Source: Manis javanica (lineage: Eukaryota; Chordata; Mammalia; Pholidota; Manidae). Taken from it: a stretch of DNA of 64,000 bases. The notes below the pieces were generated by a model. The model saw nothing but the letters and a program-made list of their open reading frames with translations. It was not told where the DNA came from and searched no databases. The stretch lies in NCBI RefSeq assembly GCF_040802235.1, contig NC_133166.1:2852001-2916000 (forward strand), given 5' to 3'. Each line of letters opens with the position of its first letter. Position 1 is the first letter of the stretch. Positions 56,758-64,000 of the stretch are shown here, piece after piece. Both the position numbers and the translations under genes were made by a program.

Positions 56758-59382
56758 GGATAGAGATATCATCACAGTCAACAGATTTTCTGTATTGTCT
56801 TCTAAAGGTGTTTTAATATGCTTAGTATCATAAATAAAATACATCCAAATGTTCCAACTTAGCATGTTTGAAAATAAACCTATATTCCACACATTAAATT
56901 ATATATAAACAGAGACAGAAAGGTATATGGAAATAGATGAGTAATTATCAGCTGTAGTGATTTTACTCCCCAAAGCATATTTTCCAGTGATAGAGACATT
57001 CGGTTGTCACAACTGATAGTAGAGGTGCTTGTAGAATTCTACTGTGTAGAGGCTAAACATCCTACTACATGCTACGTCCAGCCCATAACATGACTGGTCA
57101 GTAGTGACAATAGTGCCAAGATCAGAAATCCTGATGCAGTAGATTAGATGCACAGACATAGAAAGATAAATATATAGGTAGATACATAGACAGATAATAA
57201 GTATACATAGGTAAGGCTATCAAAGCAAAAATGAAAATAAGTTAAAATAGTGTTGAAACTTTGGGTGTTAAACATGTAGGTGATCTTTGTACTATTCTTA
57301 AAGTGTTTGTTTATCATTTGTATGATACAATCACATCATGTCATTTATCAAATATACTATTAATATGACACAATACATGTTAATTATATGATAAAAGTTT
57401 CGAACCACAAAATCCAAAAATGCATGTAACTCAATACTCAAGACTTAGTCTTCTGAAAGATTTTATGCCTGTAGATGGAACTGGCTGAAAAGTTGGCACA
57501 CTGGCTAGATATTTGGCAGGCACGTGAATAATAAAGTGTAATAGATCACAATGGGAAGTATTTTTGTTTATGTGTTGTAACAGACCAGTAGATGTGTGTA
57601 GGTAGTGTGGGTTCTGCTGTACCTTACTTTATAATATGAATATTATAATATGTAATATATTATATACACAATATATAAAATATATAATAATTTGGATAAA
57701 TAATGTAATGTCTCTAAAACTCTCTATTCTCATATAAAACTAACATTTCCTTGCATTGTTGTTAGGAGGTTAAAATGAAGATTCAATGATTCAATGTCTA
57801 AGTATCTGGAAATAGTTCTCAAATATCAAGTTACATAGGTTTCTGTTTGGTTTCTTTTGTTTTTATTTTGTTTAGTTTTGTTGTTAATGGTGATAGTAAC
57901 TTACCTGAAAGAGGTTTTCTTTAGATACATATGTGCATTCTCTAGACTGTGACCCAACTTCATTGTCATGACTATTATGCGAATAGATGAGGAGCTGCAG
58001 GACATAACACATGGAACTTACCCAGTCACTACCCTACCCCCTATTTCACGTGTAAATTTGAACAGTCAAGTTGCTATTCTCATGGATAACCTATTGTCAA
58101 ATTTTCATATCTATTATAACATTTTCATTTAAGTTATTATAATATAAATTTGTTTAAAATATTATTCCTCCCCTTGCAGGGTTTTCATTAAAATTGAGAT
58201 ATCCTAAGTAATATGTAACAAATCTGATGCACTTTATTATGCAAGAAACTAGGGGAGTAGGATGAAATCTGAGAAAACTGGGATAAAAAGAGGTCACTGG
58301 CAGTGGTTTTGCACAACGAAATTTCATAAAAATCCCTTTGGATTAAAGGATATAGTAGTTTAAAGAAAAAAAATGTTAGACATACTTGATACACAACACC
58401 ATAGGTACAAAATAAAGTACACTGAAGATGAGATATACATGGATTCTTGGGTATGATTTGAAATCCGCCTGCACATTAGGCACACAGGAGCTCCTTCAAA
58501 CAGTGATGTAGCCCATAATACAGATAAACGTATAACTACTAATGTATCACATAAAATGTATCTAACTACCCTAAACATAAGGATACAAAAATTATACCAG
58601 AATAGGAGGTGGATGGCATATGAAGGTAAGAGAACCAAAGAGAATTTTAAAAATTGCGGGTATCACTGATTCCATTAAGAAAAAAAAAGAATGAATGATA
58701 GAATTTATGATAAAAATGCGAGTCAGGAGTCTCTGAGTGAACTACAAGCAGATATAAAAGAGTTTTCAGCAAATTCCTCATTTTCTAGAAAGAAAATGAC
58801 AGAAAACAGATATAATTATCTAAAAGAGAATAGCTTTAGAAAAGTAAAAGTCAACTGCTCAACAGACAGTAAACTATGAAGAAGCGATTTGATCCTATAG
58901 AACCTCAAAACTGGTGAGAGGAAATGCTTTTGCCTTTCCTTACCTTACAGAAAATTGGTACTTATAAAGTGTATTAACTTTTTTAGCCTTCCATGATTGG
59001 AAAGGAAAACAAAAAGAAACAAGCAAACAAAAAAGAAAACAAAATTTGTACTGCTTTTTATTGCATTTACTGAATATTTATCAAATACTACTACCTATAC
59101 ATTTCCACATACCTAATAGAAACAGAATGACAATGAAGTTTCAAAGATGCATTTAGCCCCTTTCCCATGTGAACATACTCAAAACAATGATATGAAGAAA
59201 AAAGTAGAGAAGTTCTGTACCTATCCAGGCATTGTGGATATTAGAAAACAGAGAGAACTGAATCAGAAATGGTCCCACCTTGCTCTGGCTTTGCCATGGA
59301 ATTAAAGTGGAACTCTGCAAACGTCCTTGAAACACTGGAGATATTAATGTCATATCAACCAAGGAAATAGTCTATGATTTTT
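56758..59382 (-). other. Predicted 5' UTR intron of gene 5 (type II)
   Basis: Aligns with 45937-48462 and 1-2930. It holds the hAT-like copy at 56938-57132 and an AT-rich (TATAA)n stretch at about 57632-57690. No coding region is seen. Confidence 0.6.
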
Positions 59383-59384
59383 AC

Positions 59385-59520
59385 CTGTAAGGAAGCCTCT
59401 CTCTTGACTCCCATTTGTGTTTTTTAACATGGCATATTCAGAACAATCTATGGATCTTTTTCACCTGTCAAGATGCTCCCTGAGGAGATGCCAAGCAATT
59501 TGCTTAGTATCCCCAAAGCA
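59385..59520 (-). promoter_or_regulatory. Predicted promoter and noncoding exon 1 of gene 5
   Basis: Donor TTACAG/GTAAAAA (GT at 59384-59383). The motif CTCCCTGAGGAG at 59476-59487 is the best O/E-like site of the six, with one mismatch, at 91 bp from the exon end. ccaagcaattt follows at once. Confidence 0.6.
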
Positions 59521-60719
59521 TGTGGGAGCACAACACAATGCCCGGAGGTTGTCTATTAATTGGCGAGGACAATTTGTACTCACCAATGACTAAGTTTATT
59601 ATTTGTGTATTTGTTTGCTAATTATTAATGTATTTGCTACTTTTTTCACTTCTAGTTCACTTTCCATTTTTACACACAAGACCCTTGATAAAATGTCATA
59701 TACTTAGGTTAGATTCATTAGGGTCCACATTTCCATAGCGGTCTCCTCAAATATGTGACACTGTGGATAAATGCTAAAATTATGTTCTAATACATTATTT
59801 AAAAAATTTAAACACAATGAAAATTATGCATTATTTAAATGCAACATATTGTCTCTTTGATTTTCATTGTTTTTTCCCCCATCTCTGAGACAGAAACTAC
59901 TCATTCTTCTCATTTCATAGTGAGCTGACTTCATTAATAACTGGTTCTTACTTCTCTTTTGGTTTCATATTTCCTTTGAACATTGTGGTATTTCATTCAT
60001 TCCATTCTGTTCGTTCTGCTTCCAATTTTTCTTTCCCACCCTGAAACATATTCTCTTTTGCTTGATATATACCTAGATTATCAATTTATCCTACTAAAAA
60101 TGTAGTATTTTATATATATATGTAACTGTGTACATATTATTGTTTTTTAAATTTCATTGCTGCTTAATTCACCGTATTATGCATCGATGTTATGACTTTT
60201 TTTGTTTATTATAATCTATGGTATATATTTAACAAATTTTACTTTTTTTTATCAATAGGTATTTCATTTGTCTCCAACTCTCACCTATGGCCAAACCATT
60301 ACAAAGTATATCCTTAAAGAACAGCCTTGAGCTTGTCCCCTTAAAATGATGTAAATATATGTACATAGTATGTATCTATATATAAACACAGACATAAGTA
60401 TATATATTTATTTATGCACATAAACATATCCACATATATAGATACATAATCTTGATAAGATGGAGTAGAATATATTTATTAATTTTCCTAAATATATCAG
60501 GCTATTTATACCAATGTACTTTCCTATTAATAACAGACTTATCCTGGTAAGCTCATGAATTATGCCCCTCTTGCTGACTGGCAGTTGGTAGCATCATATG
60601 TTTCTTTCATATAATGTATTTTACTGCTTCTTTTTTCTTTCCAAGTTATCCAGCAGCTAACATTTCATACAAGTATTAGTAGTCTGTTCCTACTGTGACA
60701 TTTCCCTTATTTTTGGACA
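59521..60719. other. Distal 5' flank of gene 5
   Basis: No gene. It matches 48601-49449 with gaps. Imperfect TATA repeats occur at about 60350-60450. Confidence 0.5.
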
Positions 60720-62560
60720 CTGATGAAGCTGCATATATATATATATGAAGTGCAAAATATGATAAATTTTGACATATGTGCATATCCATAGAGCTATCAA
60801 AACATGAAGATAACAATCATATCCGACACTCCTAGAATTTCTTAGTGTTCATACACATTAACTCCACTCTAATCTTCCTGCCCTCACCTGATAAAGACAA
60901 CTTTACTTTGCTACTTTCAAACACTTCTTATATTCAAATAATTACATGAAATTATAAAAAAGAATGCATAAAGGTCCTGTGTAGTCTTCACCCCATGTTG
61001 CCCAATGGTAACACCCTGCATAACTGTAGGATGATTTTAAACAGGGAAATTGACATTGGCATACTACACATACTTTGTTCAGATTTCACCAGTTTGGTTG
61101 TAATCTTTTTGAGTGTTTGTGTAAATTCACTCTGCATTTTATCACATGTTCACATTGGTGTAACCAGTACACAGTCAAAATGCAGAGCTGCTCCGTCACC
61201 ACGAAGTTCCCTTTTGCTTCCCCTTTATATCCACACCTGTTTTCCTCCTTTGCCATTGTTACTAACAACTGGCAGCCACTAATCTTTTTTCCATTAATAT
61301 AATTTTGTCATTTGAAGGATGTTTTATAAATAATGTATAATTTATAGTCTTTGGGGATTAGCTTTTTTCACTTAAATGAAATATTTCAGGATCCACCCCT
61401 GCATTTGTTATTTTTATCATTTGTTCCTTTCAGGTTGCTGAATAGAAGCCCAGGCTATCAATGGTACAGTTTGCTAAACTATTCACTTTTTGAAAGACAT
61501 TTGTGTTATTTCCGTTTTTCAACTGTTATGAATAAAGATTCTATGAACATTTTGTGAATATGATTGTACGAACGTATATTTTGATTCCTTGGGAATCGTT
61601 TCCAAGAAAGTGACTGTTAGGTTGTATTAATTTCGATGAAGTGCAACTTAACAATATGTATTTTGTATACTGTTCTTTTGATGTCTATGAGCTCTTTGTT
61701 AGCCCTTACATCCTATAGATCCCCCTATGCTTTGGTCTAAACAGTTTACGGTTTTGTATTTTACATTTAAGTTGTCGATGTTTACTATATTTTCTGTAAG
61801 GTTTAGGTCAATATTGTTTGTTTTTGTCTATGGATGTGTAATTATTCCAGAATGATTTTTTAAAAGGTTATTCTTCTATGGAATTAACTTTGTACCTTCA
61901 TGAAAAATAATTCAGAAATTTTGCAATGGCCTAATTCTCTTTTCTTTTCCATTGATTTATTATGTCTTTCCTTCCACCAGTGTCACATCACATTGATTAC
62001 TATAGCCATATAGTTGTCCTAACAGGGAGTAGAGCATTTTTTTACATGTTATTCTATATTTTAACATGTGTTTTAGCTATGCTAAGTCCTTAATGTCTCA
62101 TATACATTTTGGCATAAACTCATATGTTTCTACACAATATCTTGCTGAGATTTTTGGGGGTTTGTGTTACCTATAGATCAGTTAGGAAGAACTGGTATCT
62201 TTAGTATACTGAACTTTCTAATCTATGAGCTAGTTATGTCTTGCAATATATTCAGATCTTTGATTTCTTTAATCAGCAAGCTTTTCAGCAGACAGATTCT
62301 GCACATGTTTTCTGAGTTTCTAAGTATTTCATTATACCTGTGTGATCCTAAATGGTATTTTAAAATTTAGTTCTACATTTTAATACCTATCTACCTATCA
62401 TCTATCTGAATTCATTGGCTTGATTTCTGATCTCTATCATTTTGCTGAATTCACATTTGTGGGGAGACTCCTTGAAGTTTTCTAATAGACAACATGAACT
62501 TTTCAAATAGGGACAGTCTCATTTCTTCTTTTCTAAGCTGCACACCTTTAATGCCATTTC
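60720..62560 (-). mobile_element. Old L1M fragment (3' UTR and ORF2), most complete copy
   Basis: Reverse L1M: 3' UTR with caaaacatgaagataacaatcat, then gcagccactaatc, then the ORF2 end and, from about 61800, the region after the reverse transcriptase (gatcagttaggaagaactgg, attcagatctttgatttc). It carries the same start as 49450-50207 and 3480/12590, so one insertion predates the type II units. Confidence 0.7.
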
Positions 62561-62639
62561 CTGCATTTTGATGGCTTCCTGTTTTATCTGCTTTGTGTAA
62601 CTATAGATGAGCTTGTATATTAGATTTTTTTTTGTAAGT

Positions 62640-63180
62640 TATATTTTAGATTGTTCACTCTTTTAAGTCTGGCGTCCTTCACCATGCATAATTTTAAGAG
62701 TCATCCATATTTGTGTATCCCTATAATTCATTACTTTTTATAGTTGAGTGATAATTACTTTCTTGGCTGTATCACAATTTGTTTATCCATTCACAAGTGG
62801 AAGAACATTTCTGTTGTTTTCAGTGTCTATTATAAATAAACCTTCTGTAGACATTTGTGTACACATTTTTGTAATGAAATGTGTTCTCATTTCTCTTGGG
62901 TAAAAACATAACAATGGAATGGCTAAATATTACATTAGGTACATGTTTAATTTTTAAGATGTGAATCTTCAATGAAACGGTTTCTAAATATGTAAATATT
63001 TATACCATTTTACTTTTCCACGAACATGGTATGAAACTTCTAGTTCCTGCACATACTCACCAACAACTAGATATTTTATATGTTCTATATGATATATAGT
63101 GCTATCTTATTATAGATTAAGTTGAAATTCATTAATGAGTTATCATGCTAAGCAACTTTTTATGTTATGTACTAGTTTCC
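62640..63180 (-). mobile_element. Second old L1M fragment
   Basis: Another reverse L1 ORF2 end ('ttgtttatccattcacaagtgg', 'gtgttctcatttctcttgggta', 'catactcaccaacaactag'). It overlaps in type with part of the previous fragment, so it is a separate insertion or a duplication. Confidence 0.6.
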
Positions 63181-63481
63181 GATTTTCAAATTATTATATC
63201 TTAAGGAAAATAGAATACTTTCTGATGTAAATTATGTGTCTACTTAGTAATGAAATAGACACTAAATTTTAAATGAATGAAATATATCATCAAATTTGTA
63301 AATCTTAATACATATTTTTCTCCTTTTGGTTTATAATTAGAGAGATAATAAAAGAAACATTAAGATTTATTTTTACAGTGGGATTGGATTATGTTTATTC
63401 AATTATTTTTCAAATTCACACATTATTCACATTTCACTGTATCTCCGTCTAACATACATTATACAGGAAACAAATATTATC

Positions 63482-63508
63482 ATATATATATATATATATA
63501 TATATATA
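63482..63508. repeat. (TA)n simple repeat
   Basis: Perfect ta dinucleotides, seen directly. An (AAAC/AAAT)n run also lies at 63717-63752. Confidence 0.95.
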
Positions 63509-63529
63509 GCTCATACATAGGTATGTAAT

Positions 63530-64000
63530 TTTCTCTTAATAATTAAAAAATAAACCATAAAGCATTAGTAATATTTATTCTCATGACATATATAAACATA
63601 TGTATATATTATTCTAATGAATTGTTTTTATGAAAAACTAGTGTCACAGGTAATTTATTCCATCATAGTGGACTCAGAAAATGGTCTCTCTGCGATATAA
63701 ATAAGACTTATCTGTAAATAAACAAACAAACAAATAAATAAATAAATAAAACATTAGGGATTTGAGGAGGGTTATGCAAGAAGTATTCTAAAAGAATGAC
63801 AAGTGTATAAATTGGTACATACTGTTTTATAAATTCATTAGAAATAAAGCATAGGCCAAATCATGGGATCATCTCCTTTAGATTCCTCCAGGTAAGATAA
63901 TCAAATCTATGTAGTCAAGCCATGCATCTTAATCAAAATACAGTACTCATTCATTTGAGCCAAATTTTGTGGAAAGTAAGCCTTCTGAAAGTGAGGGAAC
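63530..64000 (-). other. 3' flank of a further OR gene beyond the right edge (type A)
   Basis: It aligns with 13650-14540 (minus its LTR-like insertion) and 27120-27600 in order: the 'aaataaac-taaa-gcattagta' region, the 'atcatgggatcatctcctt' region and the 'gtggaaagtaagcc' region. In those units the OR stop codon follows 930-970 bp later. Confidence 0.7.

Noticed and set aside
61086-61268. Short frame similar to one at 49827-50021
   Set aside because: Similarity is due to shared L1M DNA in both units; no protein family fits.

Overview
The window is mammalian genomic DNA and is part of a tandem olfactory receptor (OR) cluster. The evidence is five intact, intronless 308-314 codon class II OR reading frames, all on the minus strand, in AT-rich DNA packed with LINE-1 fragments, LTR fossils and old DNA-transposon pieces. 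The proteins look like OR family 8 subfamily K (OR8K3/OR8K1-like; judged from memory of the human proteins). Interspersed repeats suggest a laurasiatherian. I saw no primate, rodent or carnivore SINEs, and the young L1 and an unnamed poly(A)-tailed repeat at 5.1-6.7 kb remind me of pangolin sequence, but the species is a weak guess.

Layout: 1-3.5 kb is the 5' flank (intron and promoter) of an OR gene whose coding exon should start about 210 bp left of base 1. From 3.5 to 13.3 kb an old L1M fragment is split by an ERV fragment, itself split by an 8 kb L1-containing insertion. OR gene 1 is at 15.5-16.4 kb, with its flank to about 22.3 kb carrying two LTR fossils that other units lack. A dead OR copy (24.5-25.6 kb) holds an L1 tail. 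OR gene 2 is at 28.6-29.5 kb, gene 3 at 36.3-37.2 kb, gene 4 at 45.0-45.9 kb, a truncated OR scrap at 50.2-50.3 kb, and gene 5 at 55.8-56.7 kb. The last 0.5 kb matches the 3' flank of genes 1 and 2, so another OR should begin just past the right edge.

The units are paralogous duplications. 5' flanks come in two types (type I: genes 1, 2, 3 and the 50.2 kb scrap; type II: left-edge gene, genes 4 and 5), and coding/3' flanks in two types (A: genes 1 and 2; B: genes 3, 4 and 5). Gene 3 joins a type I 5' flank to a type B body, so it looks like a crossover chimera. DNA at 29.5-36.3 kb and 37.2-45.0 kb is a recent tandem duplication.

Every full unit has the same predicted gene structure: a short noncoding first exon ending in a good splice donor, an intron of 2.0-3.0 kb, and an acceptor exactly 23 nt before the ATG. 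An Olf1/EBF-like motif lies about 90 bp upstream of the donor in each. This module is the most useful new inference here. I found no other host protein genes, RNA genes or CRISPR arrays.
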